Positions 54,043 to 64,000 of a stretch of 64,000 nucleotides of DNA are shown here, one piece after another. The notes under the pieces were generated by a model. It saw only the letters and a list, made by a program, of their open reading frames with translations, was not told the origin of the DNA and made no database searches. Made by a program: the position numbers and the translations under genes. The stretch's first letter is position 1; each line of letters starts with the position of its first letter. This DNA is from Marinomonas aquimarina (GTDB taxonomy: Bacteria; Pseudomonadota; Gammaproteobacteria; Pseudomonadales; Marinomonadaceae). The DNA is taken from positions 356,684 through 420,683 of the forward strand of contig NZ_FLOC01000001.1 in NCBI RefSeq assembly GCF_900089755.1. Reading direction: 5' to 3'.

Positions 54043-54536
54043 TCTAGTTGAGATTCTTGTATGACAATCATTTCACGAGAAAAAAGATCGGGCGTACTAT
54101 CTGTGAATGTAGTAAACATCGGTGTGTAGCCATAATGAACCTGGTAGATAGCGATCGGAGCGGTATCATCCGCACCGTCGCCTTGTTCACAAATATCCGT
54201 ATCCTCACCTAACGATTTCAGAGCGGTATAGGAGGTGACATAGTAAACACAGGATTCAAAGCCGCTACCGTCTCCAATAAAGCTTTCCCACAAACTGTCC
54301 GACTGATTCAGTGAATCGTTAAAAGCCACTTGAAAGTCAACGTCTTCACCACGCTTTGCTTGACTACTTGCATGACTGATCATCATGTCGCCCATGGCGG
54401 ACACATAGGACACATAGCTCATTTCGATCCAGATCATACAAACCAACCAGAAACTAACAAACCCTAGAGCGAGCTCTAGGGATACTAGACCGCTTTGCTT
54501 TTTTGATGAGTTCGCTAAAGTACGCTTTGCTTTCAT
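54039..54536 (-). CDS. tadE: Pseudopilin TadE
   Basis: This 165-residue TadE-like protein has the processing site KKQSG then LVSLELALGFVSFWLVCMIW, with Glu at +5 and a hydrophobic helix. It heads the tadE-F-G subcluster. A gap of about 330 bases separates it from tadD, so this subcluster may have its own promoter. Confidence 0.9.
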   Translation of the reverse strand: MKAKRTLANSSKKQSGLVSLELALGFVSFWLVCMIWIEMSYVSYVSAMGDMMISHASSQAKRGEDVDFQVAFNDSLNQSDSLWESFIGDGSGFESCVYYVTSYTALKSLGEDTDICEQGDGADDTAPIAIYQVHYGYTPMFTTFTDSTPDLFSREMIVIQESQLE

Positions 54537-54869
54537 ATTAAGCTCTCTGATAGCTGTATAGGCCCAATTAGACTATGTCTAATTTGGCACTTTTCTCGAG
54601 AAAACGCGTTGCTGACGTCAAATCTGATAATGCAAATTTCAGTTCATAGACATATGAACTAGGGGGGAATAAGCCGCTCTCTTTTTCTTCCTTGGCAGAG
54701 TAAAACCAACTAGAACCACCCTCGCTTCCTCGCTTGGCCGCATCAGCACATGACGCTCATCGTAAGCACATGTGCCAGTGGTTACTCATTTAACTTTAGC
54801 AAAAGATGATGGAAGTGCTACGTTTTCAACCACCTTTTATCGTGACAAGATTTCATCTAACCGGATACT
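54537..54869. promoter_or_regulatory. Gap between tadD and tadE
   Basis: There is no gene in these 333 bases. A 10-base palindrome (GCACATGTGC, 54766-54775) is the only symmetric element I noted. It probably contains a promoter for tadEFG, but I cannot pick one out. No REP hairpins are present. Confidence 0.4.
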
Positions 54870-55682
54870 TTAGATAGATAAACTACTCGTTTCGCTACTT
54901 GGTGAGACCTCTAATTTTGGCTGTTGTGGCGTGATTGCAATGGGCTGATAGTCACGGGAAACCGGCACACTACTTTTTAAGTCATTAAAAATATCAAACA
55001 GTTGAGCATCGCTGTAACGCTCCCCGTAGATTCTTCGTAAGGTCTCGAAGCTGCCCAGTTTTGACAACAGAATAGCCAAATTAGCTTTCAGCTGCGGATC
55101 CGCTTGATCAGGGTTGTTAAGATACACTGGCATCAACAGCACCACCGCGTCTTGATACTTACCTTCTAGCATATCCACTAGAGCCAAATTATTCTTGATC
55201 ACCAAGTCGTCATACATCATTTCACGGGCTTGGTTAAATTGCTGTCTGGCCCCAACTAAGTTGCCAAGCTCAGCGTATACCACCCCCAACATATTGACGG
55301 CTTTCGCACTTTTAGCGTCTTGATTAATGGCGATTTGTAAGGAGGTTTCCGCTTGGCGCAGTCGGCCGACGTTATATTGTGCAAGCCCTTGTAAATAAAA
55401 GGCTTCACCACCGCCCTTGCCCTCTCTGATCAAGGGAGCCAAGGTAAACAAACTCGACTCATTGTCGCCCGCATCTAGGTAGGCGTGTGCCAGTTTCAAA
55501 CGCGTTGTCACGTCTTCTGCACTACGAAGACGCTCTTTGTAAAGCTCAATCAAGCGAGCGTTGTTCTCCGACAATTCTAGAAAGCGCTCATTATTATTCG
55601 ATGCCATGGAATTCTGGCCGCCTGACGAAGCACAGCCAGCCAGAAGTGTTGTTGCGACAAGGACAGTCAGTAATTTCTTCAT
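54870..55682 (-). CDS. tadD: Tad pilus assembly lipoprotein TadD (TPR)
   Basis: This 270-residue lipoprotein has the lipobox LLAGC (Cys16), then TPR motifs (LKLAHAYLDAGDNESSLFTL, AFYLQGLAQYNVGRLRQAET, AVNMLGVVYAELGNLVGARQ). TadD is thought to be a pilotin-like or scaffold factor for the secretin. The start ATG abuts the tadC stop codon. Confidence 0.93.
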   Translation of the reverse strand: MKKLLTVLVATTLLAGCASSGGQNSMASNNNERFLELSENNARLIELYKERLRSAEDVTTRLKLAHAYLDAGDNESSLFTLAPLIREGKGGGEAFYLQGLAQYNVGRLRQAETSLQIAINQDAKSAKAVNMLGVVYAELGNLVGARQQFNQAREMMYDDLVIKNNLALVDMLEGKYQDAVVLLMPVYLNNPDQADPQLKANLAILLSKLGSFETLRRIYGERYSDAQLFDIFNDLKSSVPVSRDYQPIAITPQQPKLEVSPSSETSSLSI

Positions 55683-56566
55683 CAGTTCATCACCCTCATA
55701 ATACCTGGCGCAGCCACTAAGATAACGATCGGAAACATGATAAACAGAATCAAAGGTACCGACATTTTTGCGGCCAACTTACCAATCTTTTCTTCGATGG
55801 TGAGCATCTGTACTTCACGTATCTCGGATGACAAATTGGTTAACACCTCGTAGATCGAAGAACCATATTGGATACTTTGTTTCAGTGTGATCACAAAGCT
55901 ACGCATCTCACTGCTGGGTACGCGTTCAAACATCTCATCTAACGCGGCATCCAAACCAATTACCTTGGTGCGATCTTTTGTTTTATTAAGCTGATACCCT
56001 AAATCCGGATCAAAGTCCTTCATTTCTTGACTCAAATATTCCATCGACGCCTCAATGGTCATACCGGTCTGTACACAGACGGCGAGCAAGTCGATCATAT
56101 AGGGCAGTTTATTGGACACTCGAAGCACCAGATTACGACTGCGAGTTTTCAAATACATATCAGGTAGAATCAGCGCTGCGGCGACCCATAAGGTACAAAA
56201 CAACACCGTATCAGGAAGCGACCAGCTATTCACGCGAGACAACCAAACCAGCACGGATACTCCCACGAAGAGCAGCAAGTATTTCATTGGCATATAGTAG
56301 ATAGCGAAGCGGGTGTTGTAGAATCCGGAAGCAATAAACTTACGCTTCATTTCCGATTCACCGGCCGAAAACGCAGAGCGAAAAGTTCTCACAATGGGTT
56401 TTAACCATTGACGTGGCTCTCGCTTCGTTTCTTCCTCTTTCCCCCGCAGCCATTCAAGACCACGCTTTATGCCTTTTCGAGAGGTAATTAGAATAATCAG
56501 CAGCTGCACCAGAAAGGCCACCAACAGTAATAGAAACAAAGGTTGCGATATCAATTTATCTAGCAT
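55682..56566 (-). CDS. tadC: Tad pilus inner-membrane protein TadC
   Basis: This 294-residue T2SSF-domain protein has an N-terminal transmembrane helix, a pair of helices near 95-140, the conserved LPYMIDLLAVCVQTGMTIEAS block (about 154-174) and a C-terminal helix (LILFIMFPIVILVAAPG). TadB and TadC form the membrane platform that works with the TadA ATPase. The gene overlaps tadB by 11 bases. Confidence 0.95.
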   Translation of the reverse strand: MLDKLISQPLFLLLLVAFLVQLLIILITSRKGIKRGLEWLRGKEEETKREPRQWLKPIVRTFRSAFSAGESEMKRKFIASGFYNTRFAIYYMPMKYLLLFVGVSVLVWLSRVNSWSLPDTVLFCTLWVAAALILPDMYLKTRSRNLVLRVSNKLPYMIDLLAVCVQTGMTIEASMEYLSQEMKDFDPDLGYQLNKTKDRTKVIGLDAALDEMFERVPSSEMRSFVITLKQSIQYGSSIYEVLTNLSSEIREVQMLTIEEKIGKLAAKMSVPLILFIMFPIVILVAAPGIMRVMN

Positions 56567-57481
56567 TGCGCATTAACCTCCATACTATCCCAATCCCAAT
56601 GGCCTCACTGGCTAACATATAGTAAAGCAACAATCGTCCTTCGGGATCGTTCATGACAAATTCATAGTTCTCAGGACTCACAAAGCGCGTCGCAAAAAGA
56701 AATATAAAAGGAATCGCCGCCACAATTTTGACCGACATGCGTGCCTCGGCGGTCAAGGCATTTTTCTTTTTGTCGACCGAGCGGATATTGAACATCAGCT
56801 TGTTTAAGCGATGAATAATATCGCGTAACTGACCACCACGCTCCATGTTGGCACGCAGTGTAATGATAAAGAAGAAAAACATATGGTAAGGCATGCGAGC
56901 ACAGGCCTTACGGAAGACCTCCTCAGGAGGCTCCCCTAGCTGCAAACGTTTCGCCATATTGCGAAACTCGTGCGCCACTCGACCATCTAGGGTTGTTCCC
57001 ACGTAGGAGATCGCTTGAGTAATACTCTCACCGGAAGAGACCGCACTGGTGAGCATATTAAGCGCCACGGGAAAGGTTTCATCGAACTCCTGTTCACGGC
57101 GTATTTCTAGATATTTTAAGCCAAAGAACAAGCCACCTAGTACGAAAATCGCCGCCACAATATAACTATTGGCTAGGAGAAAGTTTTGGTTGATGAAATG
57201 GGATAAAAAGATCAACAGTAAGACAAAGGCAATCAGTTTCAGACGGGCAAATCGTCCAAGCTGATCTAACAGATTCAACCAAGCATTATAAATGCGTCCC
57301 GATAGGGTTAAACCTATCAAAGACTTCACATCGATGACCTGTTGCATGGGCCGTGTGGCCTTAGGTCGGTTAATTCGGGCATACTCATTCAAGTATTCAT
57401 TCAAGTCAATGCGACGACGCTTACGTAGTACATAGACGAGTAAGGCTGCCCCGAAAATCACCTGAAACACGAAAAACAACA

Positions 57482-57485
<4 letters not shown>
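56556..57485 (-). CDS. tadB: Tad pilus inner-membrane protein TadB
   Basis: This 309-residue protein is the TadC partner. It has an N-terminal helix, paired helices near 83-125, the family block FPVALNMLTSAVSSGESITQA (about 142-162) and C-terminal helices. It overlaps tadA by 4 bases and tadC by 11, showing tight translational coupling. Confidence 0.95.
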
Positions 57486-58774
<1,289 letters not shown>

Positions 58775-58791
58775 AATGTTTATCCCCTTTA

Positions 58792-60024
58792 CTAGCTAAA
58801 TGAAAATAGGGAACGCTTTTTACTGCTATTAGCCCTTTCACCCAAAATCGTAGCGGTCAGCTGACGCAGTGGCTTAGCAGCTTTTAAGGAAGATCGAGCA
58901 ACACGCTTATGCTCTAAGATATGCGCATTAAGGTGATCACAGAATGGTATTTCGATATCAATAGTTTGTTTTAAGAAGGCCTCAGCATCTTCTTTCGTCA
59001 AGGTCTCGGACTTAGGCGGAACAATATGATTCATCACTAATATTAAACGTAGCGATTCATTTTTATTAAGGCGTTTCACCTTGTCACGCAGTCTTGCCGC
59101 ATCGCGTATCGCTGATACAGAAGCCGACATCACCAGTACGATTACATCAGAGTCAGAGATAAATCGATCCGACTCGACTGAAAAGGCCACCGATGCCGAG
59201 CGATCTTCTAGTATGAAGTTAAAATCCCCAGCGAGGTAATCGATCACTGAGTTGGTATAATCTAATAAGGTCAGATCATCCACGCTCTCCGAGGTCAATG
59301 ACAGGACCGACAACAAGCTATTTTGGCGATACACGAGGGATTGGGAGAACTTGTCATCAATGATCGAAATATCGCTTTTCTGGACCGTACGACGCTCGTA
59401 ATCTCGAATCCCCATCATAATGTCCAAATCACCCGTACTGTGGTTTTGATCGACCACTAAACAAGATGACTTTTCAAGGGTACTCAATTGGTAAGCCATT
59501 TCGGCACAAACAAAGGTTGCGCCAACACCACCTTTGGAGCCAATAATACTAATGCACTTGGCTCGACGGTTTTGGCCTGGGCCGCGGCTACTTTTGCGAC
59601 GGTTATCGTGCACGCTCCGTACAAAATCGATCAACTCTTGTTTGGTAATGGGCCAAAACAGGTAATAGAAACCGATATTTTTTAAATTACGTATCGTCGA
59701 TATGGCGTCTTCACTACCAATGACAATAACGGAAGCATGATTCGGTAATAAGTGGTTAATTCGTTCGGCATCGGCGCTGACATTGTCACTGTGATTGAGT
59801 TCAACTATCACAATTTCAATGTCTGAGCTACGCACGTGCTCGATGATCTCATCATCCGTATTTTGCACCACCGCTGGGGCGACAATTCCTTCAAAACGAA
59901 AGGCTTCGAGCACCAGCTCATTGCATTCTGTAGTTTGATAAAACAGTACTGTACCAATTTTCTCTTGGTCAACAATGGAACCCTGATCTGGAGCGCTTTT
60001 AAGGGAGCCGACTAAATCAAACAT
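58792..60024 (-). CDS. tadZ: Tad pilus localisation ATPase-like protein TadZ (CpaE)
   Basis: An N-terminal receiver-like domain (about 1-130) is followed by a ParA/MinD-type domain with a degenerate Walker A, GSKGGVGATFVCAE (about 160-173), where the usual GK(S/T) is altered. TadZ/CpaE proteins place the pilus machine at the pole. I start at ATG 60024, which has GGGGG eight bases upstream; the frame is open four codons further to a TTG. It lies 12 bases after the preceding CpaD-like gene. Confidence 0.93.
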   Translation of the reverse strand: MFDLVGSLKSAPDQGSIVDQEKIGTVLFYQTTECNELVLEAFRFEGIVAPAVVQNTDDEIIEHVRSSDIEIVIVELNHSDNVSADAERINHLLPNHASVIVIGSEDAISTIRNLKNIGFYYLFWPITKQELIDFVRSVHDNRRKSSRGPGQNRRAKCISIIGSKGGVGATFVCAEMAYQLSTLEKSSCLVVDQNHSTGDLDIMMGIRDYERRTVQKSDISIIDDKFSQSLVYRQNSLLSVLSLTSESVDDLTLLDYTNSVIDYLAGDFNFILEDRSASVAFSVESDRFISDSDVIVLVMSASVSAIRDAARLRDKVKRLNKNESLRLILVMNHIVPPKSETLTKEDAEAFLKQTIDIEIPFCDHLNAHILEHKRVARSSLKAAKPLRQLTATILGERANSSKKRSLFSFS

Positions 60025-60036
60025 AATTACCCCCAA

Positions 60037-60567
60037 TTAGTTCGTCATTTTGTTTTGATTAATAGGAGTCACAGCTTGTGGATCGACAAGACTATGATTT
60101 CGAGCCGCTTCTACAAAACAACCATTGCCAGCTCGATAGAAGTTGTCTAATCGATGGGCCTCACATTCCTTTGTCACCGTTTTATGCTTCACCACTTTCA
60201 AAGCAAAATCCGCCTCCCTAGATGGGTCATACTGCATTGACAGATCCTGCGATAAGATACGAGAAGTCGGTACGCCAGCCGCTAACAGTTGCTGACGCGC
60301 GAAGCCTTGTAACAACACCCCTTCTCCTGAATACAGGGTCATAGTGACGGCTTTTTCAAGCGTTTGCGGCTCAAGCGCTTGGATAAAGTGAGCCAGCTCA
60401 TGCTTAGACTGGGCTAAATGTGCTTTGCCTCCTTTGACAGCAAGGGTCTGTGTATAAGGCACTGACTGAACTGAGAACCGCTCTTCCATCGGCACTGGTT
60501 CCATGACAGAGCATCCGCTTAAACCTAACAAGGCAGTTAAGGCTGAGATCTTGATAATTTGACTCAT
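60037..60567 (-). CDS. CpaD/RcpB-like pilus lipoprotein
   Basis: This 176-residue lipoprotein has the lipobox GLSGC (Cys19). The body (AVTMTLYSGEGVLLQGFARQQLLAAGVPTSRI) resembles CpaD-family proteins, which support the secretin in the outer membrane. It overlaps the secretin gene by 4 bases. The sequence is diverged, so the family call rests mainly on the lipobox, size and position. Confidence 0.8.
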   Translation of the reverse strand: MSQIIKISALTALLGLSGCSVMEPVPMEERFSVQSVPYTQTLAVKGGKAHLAQSKHELAHFIQALEPQTLEKAVTMTLYSGEGVLLQGFARQQLLAAGVPTSRILSQDLSMQYDPSREADFALKVVKHKTVTKECEAHRLDNFYRAGNGCFVEAARNHSLVDPQAVTPINQNKMTN

Positions 60568-61904
60568 TTCTTAAAGCCCCCTTCTGAAAGGATTTGCTCG
60601 CTTAACACTCGATTTGAACTCGCTTGCTGCTTGCTTTGAATTTTCGGTAGCACAAAGAAGCGCTCAGCATTCGTTGTACGTTGAAAAGTAGGCATACGCA
60701 CCGAGCCCGTTTCGACTGGCTTCACTAGATTAACGGTAGCAACGATCAGCAACTCAGTTTTGTTACGCTCCGTTTCTGTATAGCGGAACAGAGAACCTAG
60801 GATGGGAATATCCCCAATGAAAGGAATCTTACGTAACAGCTCTCGCTCCTCGTTGTTCAGCAAGCCACCTAAAACAAAGCTCTGACCATCGGCTAGCTCG
60901 ACTGTGGTATGAGCTCGACGAGTTTTGAAAGCGGGGATATTGTAGGTACTGTTACCATATTGCGTATCTACCGAGCTAACTTCTGGCATCAGGGACAAAC
61001 GAATATTGTCATCTGTGAGAACCTTAGCCATCATTTCTAGGCGCACACCGAACTCTTTGTATTCAACGTTCACGCGATCATTCACAACTGTCGCGATTGG
61101 CAATTCACCCCCGACAATGAAACTCGCCGTTTCTCCTGAGATAACCGACAGATTAGGCTCAGCAAGTACTTGTCCCACTTCATCATCATTAATGGCCGTT
61201 ATTGCGGCAATGATATTGTCACTGGAAATCGAACGTAACGGGTTAACAAATACACCTGAAGACTGACCTGATGAATAAAAATCCAAACCGAAGTTTTGTA
61301 TTAAACTATGAGAAACCTCCACTACGGACAGTTTGACATTCACTTGCTTGGTCGTGACCACTTCAATGTTATTGACGACACCTGAGTAACTGCGACGGCG
61401 CATGAAGTCCATTCTCAGCGACTGGCCATTATCTGTTTTCCATTCAAGATCGTAGTTTTCAACGGAGCGGCCTAATAATTCACCGACCAACTGATTAATA
61501 CCATCTTTCTCTTTTTCCGTGCTAACCGTACCGCTGAGAACCACCTTATCATCTAAATTATTGACGATGACATTTGCATCAGGATACATGGCTTTGATGT
61601 GACTTTTTACATCAGACACACTTTTACTCACCACTATATCTCTAGTCTGTAAGGTCGCGCCCTCCTCCGAGAACAATATAACAGTGGCCTTACCTGTACT
61701 TCTTCCGAATACCACTACCTTATGATTATCGACCACTTGATAATCTGCTATATCTGGAGCTGATATAAAAACAGATCCGATTTTCTGATTAGAGGAAAGC
61801 GCTCGCGCTTCTCCCTCCGCCATATTAAGGGTGGCGTGAGACCATAACGACAGCGATACCGTCATGAGCATAGCACCCAAAAGCCACTGTTTGATCATTC
61901 TCAT
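60564..61904 (-). CDS. rcpA: Tad pilus secretin RcpA (CpaC)
   Basis: This 446-residue outer-membrane secretin has a signal peptide (LLGAMLMTVSLSLWSHA), an N-terminal BON-like/ring domain (DNLDDKVVLSGTVSTEKEKDG cut near 115-135), and a C-terminal secretin barrel with VGQVLAEPNLSVISGETASF, GGELPIA, and the family box FVLGGLLNNEERELLRKIPF with GDIPILGSLFR. It forms the channel for Flp pili. The ATG has AAGGGAT upstream. Confidence 0.95.
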   Translation of the reverse strand: MRMIKQWLLGAMLMTVSLSLWSHATLNMAEGEARALSSNQKIGSVFISAPDIADYQVVDNHKVVVFGRSTGKATVILFSEEGATLQTRDIVVSKSVSDVKSHIKAMYPDANVIVNNLDDKVVLSGTVSTEKEKDGINQLVGELLGRSVENYDLEWKTDNGQSLRMDFMRRRSYSGVVNNIEVVTTKQVNVKLSVVEVSHSLIQNFGLDFYSSGQSSGVFVNPLRSISSDNIIAAITAINDDEVGQVLAEPNLSVISGETASFIVGGELPIATVVNDRVNVEYKEFGVRLEMMAKVLTDDNIRLSLMPEVSSVDTQYGNSTYNIPAFKTRRAHTTVELADGQSFVLGGLLNNEERELLRKIPFIGDIPILGSLFRYTETERNKTELLIVATVNLVKPVETGSVRMPTFQRTTNAERFFVLPKIQSKQQASSNRVLSEQILSEGGFKK

Positions 61905-61928
61905 AGTTATCCCTTATCGCGTCTGATG

Positions 61929-62762
61929 TTATCGTTTCACCCGTAATTCACGGACAGGTTTGAAATCAGTAATAATGTCGCCCAAGTCGATATCTATATA
62001 TTTGCCGCGGTCTTCATCGGAAGACAACATAATCTCTAGCTGAGCAATACCTTGAGCCATACTGACTTTAGCTGCTTGGTCTTTCGTTAGCTGCAATATC
62101 ATCGGAACTTTATTATCCGAACCGCTACCTAATCGACCATCCGCATCTTCAATGTTCTCTTCAACATTCGACTTCTTAAATACCTGGAGGACTTTCACTC
62201 CACTAAGAATGGTCGTTAATGAGACATTTGCAAGATCTCGAATCTGAGCACTGGTTAAATTTTGTGTCGTTGAAGTGAGTGCTAGAATATCGACGATCGA
62301 TCCGGCTTGAATCACATCACCGACAACCGCATTGGCTCGGACCGAGATGGGCACTGGTAAATAGCCATCTTCAAGAACATAGCGGAAGTAGCCATCTTCC
62401 TCTGGGGTGATAAAGTATTCAGGCAGTGCAGGAGAGTCTTTTTCTAGCGCCATTTTCATGACCAACACATCAGGAAATTGCAGCTCTACATCATCCTCAA
62501 TGCCCAATTCAAAAGCCTCTGACTCAGGGATTTCATCGACTTTAAAATCGCTGCGAGCCACCTGCTGCCCCTTAATGACAGCCTCTTTGGTGCGCCAAAT
62601 TTTGATGGTTTTCTCAGGGGGAGCTTGAGCTTCTGTTTGCGTGAGCGAATCAGCCGTAGACGACTCCGTTGTGAATGGCTGGTTAACTTGCGTTATGTAT
62701 ATGCCCACTAGGCCAATCGCAAGAATAATAAGAGACAAATACATTAGTAATCTTGATTTCAT
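61929..62762 (-). CDS. rcpC: Tad pilus assembly protein RcpC (CpaB)
   Basis: This 277-residue protein has an N-terminal transmembrane anchor (LLMYLSLIILAIGLVGIYI), a SAF-like region (VIKGQQVARSDFKVDEIPE, VGDVIQAGSIVDILALT) and a C-terminal beta-rich part. CpaB/RcpC proteins sit in the periplasm next to the secretin. The ATG has AAGGGGAC upstream. It follows tadV by 21 bases. Confidence 0.93.
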   Translation of the reverse strand: MKSRLLMYLSLIILAIGLVGIYITQVNQPFTTESSTADSLTQTEAQAPPEKTIKIWRTKEAVIKGQQVARSDFKVDEIPESEAFELGIEDDVELQFPDVLVMKMALEKDSPALPEYFITPEEDGYFRYVLEDGYLPVPISVRANAVVGDVIQAGSIVDILALTSTTQNLTSAQIRDLANVSLTTILSGVKVLQVFKKSNVEENIEDADGRLGSGSDNKVPMILQLTKDQAAKVSMAQGIAQLEIMLSSDEDRGKYIDIDLGDIITDFKPVRELRVKR

Positions 62763-62783
62763 ATCCGTCCCCTTAAATTTGGA

Positions 62784-63221
62784 TTAACTGATATGTGAAA
62801 GAAAGATTAATGCGCCCCCACTTATGGAAATAGGAACAGCATAAGGAACACCTCTTTGCCTTGCCAATTCAAAATCTGTAAAGTAACCATATATCAAATA
62901 ACACAACGCAAAGAGACCACCTAATATTATCGTAATATATATTAGTAGAACTAAAAACTCAGGATTCACACCTAAACTAATGACACATAAAAGCTTAGTA
63001 TCCCCTGCTCCTAAAATATTAAAAGCATGAAGAAAAAAACCAGCCGTTAGTATCATTAAAGTGTATGGCAATACGTACCAGTTGGGTTGATTAACCCAAG
63101 TTAAAAGGACCATAAAAGTAAGGCAAATCAAATATCTATTTTTTATCTGCCTTACCTTTACATCCATAAATAAGATAAAGAGTAGACAAGCCATTATGCA
63201 AAGTAATAGCAAAACCACCAT
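62784..63221 (-). CDS. tadV: Prepilin peptidase TadV (CpaA)
   Basis: This 145-residue A24-family membrane aspartic peptidase cleaves Flp and the pseudopilins. The two active Asp residues are in LFMDVKVRQIKNRY (about 20) and in the GxGD motif ILGAGDTKLL (about 74). Five or so hydrophobic segments are visible. It lies 20 bases after the flp gene. Codon and base use is more AT-rich than the rest of the locus. Confidence 0.94.
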   Translation of the reverse strand: MVVLLLLCIMACLLFILFMDVKVRQIKNRYLICLTFMVLLTWVNQPNWYVLPYTLMILTAGFFLHAFNILGAGDTKLLCVISLGVNPEFLVLLIYITIILGGLFALCYLIYGYFTDFELARQRGVPYAVPISISGGALIFLSHIS

Positions 63222-63241
63222 TAATTATTACCTTAATTATT

Positions 63242-63442
63242 TTATGATCCTAGGCCGTTTACAGTTGATGTAACTTTAGATAATGCGCCTTGTAGCGTAG
63301 TCGTTAATGCACTGTCTTCACCACCGAACACGAAGTAAACGGTTAAAGCAACGGCCACCGCTAATACAGCATACTCAATTGCGGTCACGCCTTTACGGTC
63401 TGTAAAAAAAGTACATGCTTGGACATAAAGCTTAGTAAACAT
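63242..63442 (-). CDS. flp: Flp-type major pilin
   Basis: This 66-residue prepilin has the cleavage site RKG then VTAIEYAVLAVAVALTVYF, with Glu at +5 and the adjacent Tyr typical of Flp pilins. The mature pilin ends ALSKVTSTVNGLGS. I start at ATG 63442, where GGAG lies eight bases upstream; ATG 63448 is too close to that site. As the first gene of the locus it is expected to be the most highly transcribed. Only one pilin copy is visible. Confidence 0.95.
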   Translation of the reverse strand: MFTKLYVQACTFFTDRKGVTAIEYAVLAVAVALTVYFVFGGEDSALTTTLQGALSKVTSTVNGLGS

Positions 63443-63906
63443 AATCATATCTCCCCAAAGAAAACAAAAAACATTAAGAAATCACTCAAAAGAGTTCAGA
63501 TTTCAATAAGTTTGTCTCTGTCAAGGCAATGCCGTTCTATTAGCTTTTGGCTAAGCAATCGGACAATCCATCATTGTCTACAGCTCGGAAATCAATCCTA
63601 ATTTCTAACAGATGCAATTTAAGAATAGCAGCACTTTACCAAGCGTCAATGAACTAAATTAGCCATAATGAAATTATTACGGAAAATTCATGACACAAGT
63701 TTACACAATACATATCCGTGTAAAAAAGTGTTATTCAGGCCATTGGGAGGTAAGAAACCAGCGAGTGGGATGATTCTTCAGCAACAGAAGCGCTAGTGTA
63801 TAAAAGGCATCAGTAGTAGCTAAGAGGAAGATTAAGGGTAATATTTTTGGGGTATACGGATTTAATGGTTGATGGGCACCTTCACCCCATCAATCTGATA
63901 CCACCC
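63443..63906. promoter_or_regulatory. Upstream region of the flp-tad locus
   Basis: An AT-rich gap of about 460 bases contains no gene that I can support. It must hold the flp promoter. Near its right end an inverted repeat (TTGATGGG at 63869-63876 and CCCATCAA at 63886-63893) forms a hairpin downstream of the partial gene at the window edge; it lacks a T run. No REP or CRP-like site was found. Confidence 0.5.
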
Positions 63907-64000
63907 TCAGATGGTTGATAGATCGACTCCGTAGTTGAGTTCCTCTGCGAAGTCCGGCAGTCCGTAACCGATGGTTTTCTTGTAGAAAGGAGAGACCTTC
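63907..64000 (-). CDS. C-terminal end of an unidentified gene (cut by window edge)
   Basis: A minus-strand frame enters from the right edge and encodes VSPFYKKTIGYGLPDFAEEL followed by ten more residues before a TGA at 63907-63909. The composition looks like real protein and differs from the AT-rich gap beside it. I cannot name the family; a transposase end or a housekeeping gene are both possible. Confidence 0.4.
   Translation of the reverse strand, partial: KVSPFYKKTIGYGLPDFAEELNYGVDLSTI

Overview
The window looks like a marine gammaproteobacterium of the Oceanospirillales/Alteromonadales kind. This rests on overall gene flavour, moderate base composition, Pseudomonas-like REP elements beginning GTAGGA, and the mix of type I secretion, S-layer-like proteins, O-antigen export and a Tad pilus. 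The genus cannot be fixed from the sequence. Almost everything encoded here builds, secretes, modifies or decorates the cell surface.

Layout. 1-4289 (minus strand): a truncated family 2 glycosyltransferase and the dTDP-L-rhamnose genes rmlD, rmlC, rmlA and rmlB, with a 43-bp repeat array between rmlA and rmlB. 4338-5257: two small genes, one carrying a short domain that reappears later. 5556-10172: a complete type I secretion operon (ABC ATPase/permease, HlyD-type adaptor, TolC-type outer membrane protein). It is followed by two paralogous tryptophan-rich acidic proteins (10318-12256), a SapC-family protein, an acyltransferase 3 protein and an unknown gene. 15408-27615: likely exported proteins, namely a 2241-residue DUF4347/RTX protein, a 909-residue protein with an S-layer-type N-terminus and a trypsin-like protease with a Calx-beta domain, plus a DUF2235 hydrolase. 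27917-32183: a second acyltransferase, a REP-associated transposase (RAYT) with its own direct-repeat array, and a second SapC-family protein. 32288-36909: an OGT-like (GT41) glycosyltransferase with two extra C-terminal domains, and the apparent main S-layer gene, broken by a one-base frameshift. 37388-45669: a PIG-L deacetylase, an O-antigen ABC exporter (wzm and a wzt fused to an acetyltransferase-like domain), a second RAYT and two glycosyltransferases. 46221-52008: a Crp/Fnr regulator and a FecR / CHASE2-cyclase / TPR-beta-barrel operon. 52028-63442 (minus strand): a complete flp-tad pilus locus. A gene fragment reaches the right edge.

How the parts fit. The type I system probably exports the RTX, S-layer-like and protease proteins. 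Rhamnose synthesis plus Wzm/Wzt and the glycosyltransferases make and export an O-polysaccharide, to which S-layer proteins of this secretion class commonly attach. The GT41 enzyme, co-oriented with and just downstream of the S-layer gene, is a candidate S-layer glycosyltransferase. CRP-like sites (TGTGA-N6-TCACA) lie upstream of the secretion operon, the S-layer gene and the cyclase operon, which suggests shared cAMP-type control.

The gaps are full of REP-like hairpins. At least seven stem sequences share a GTAGGA-type head, and several are amplified into exact-period arrays (43, 76 and 79 bp). They have reached into two coding regions: one supplies the stop codon of rmlB and another encodes the last residues of an acyltransferase.
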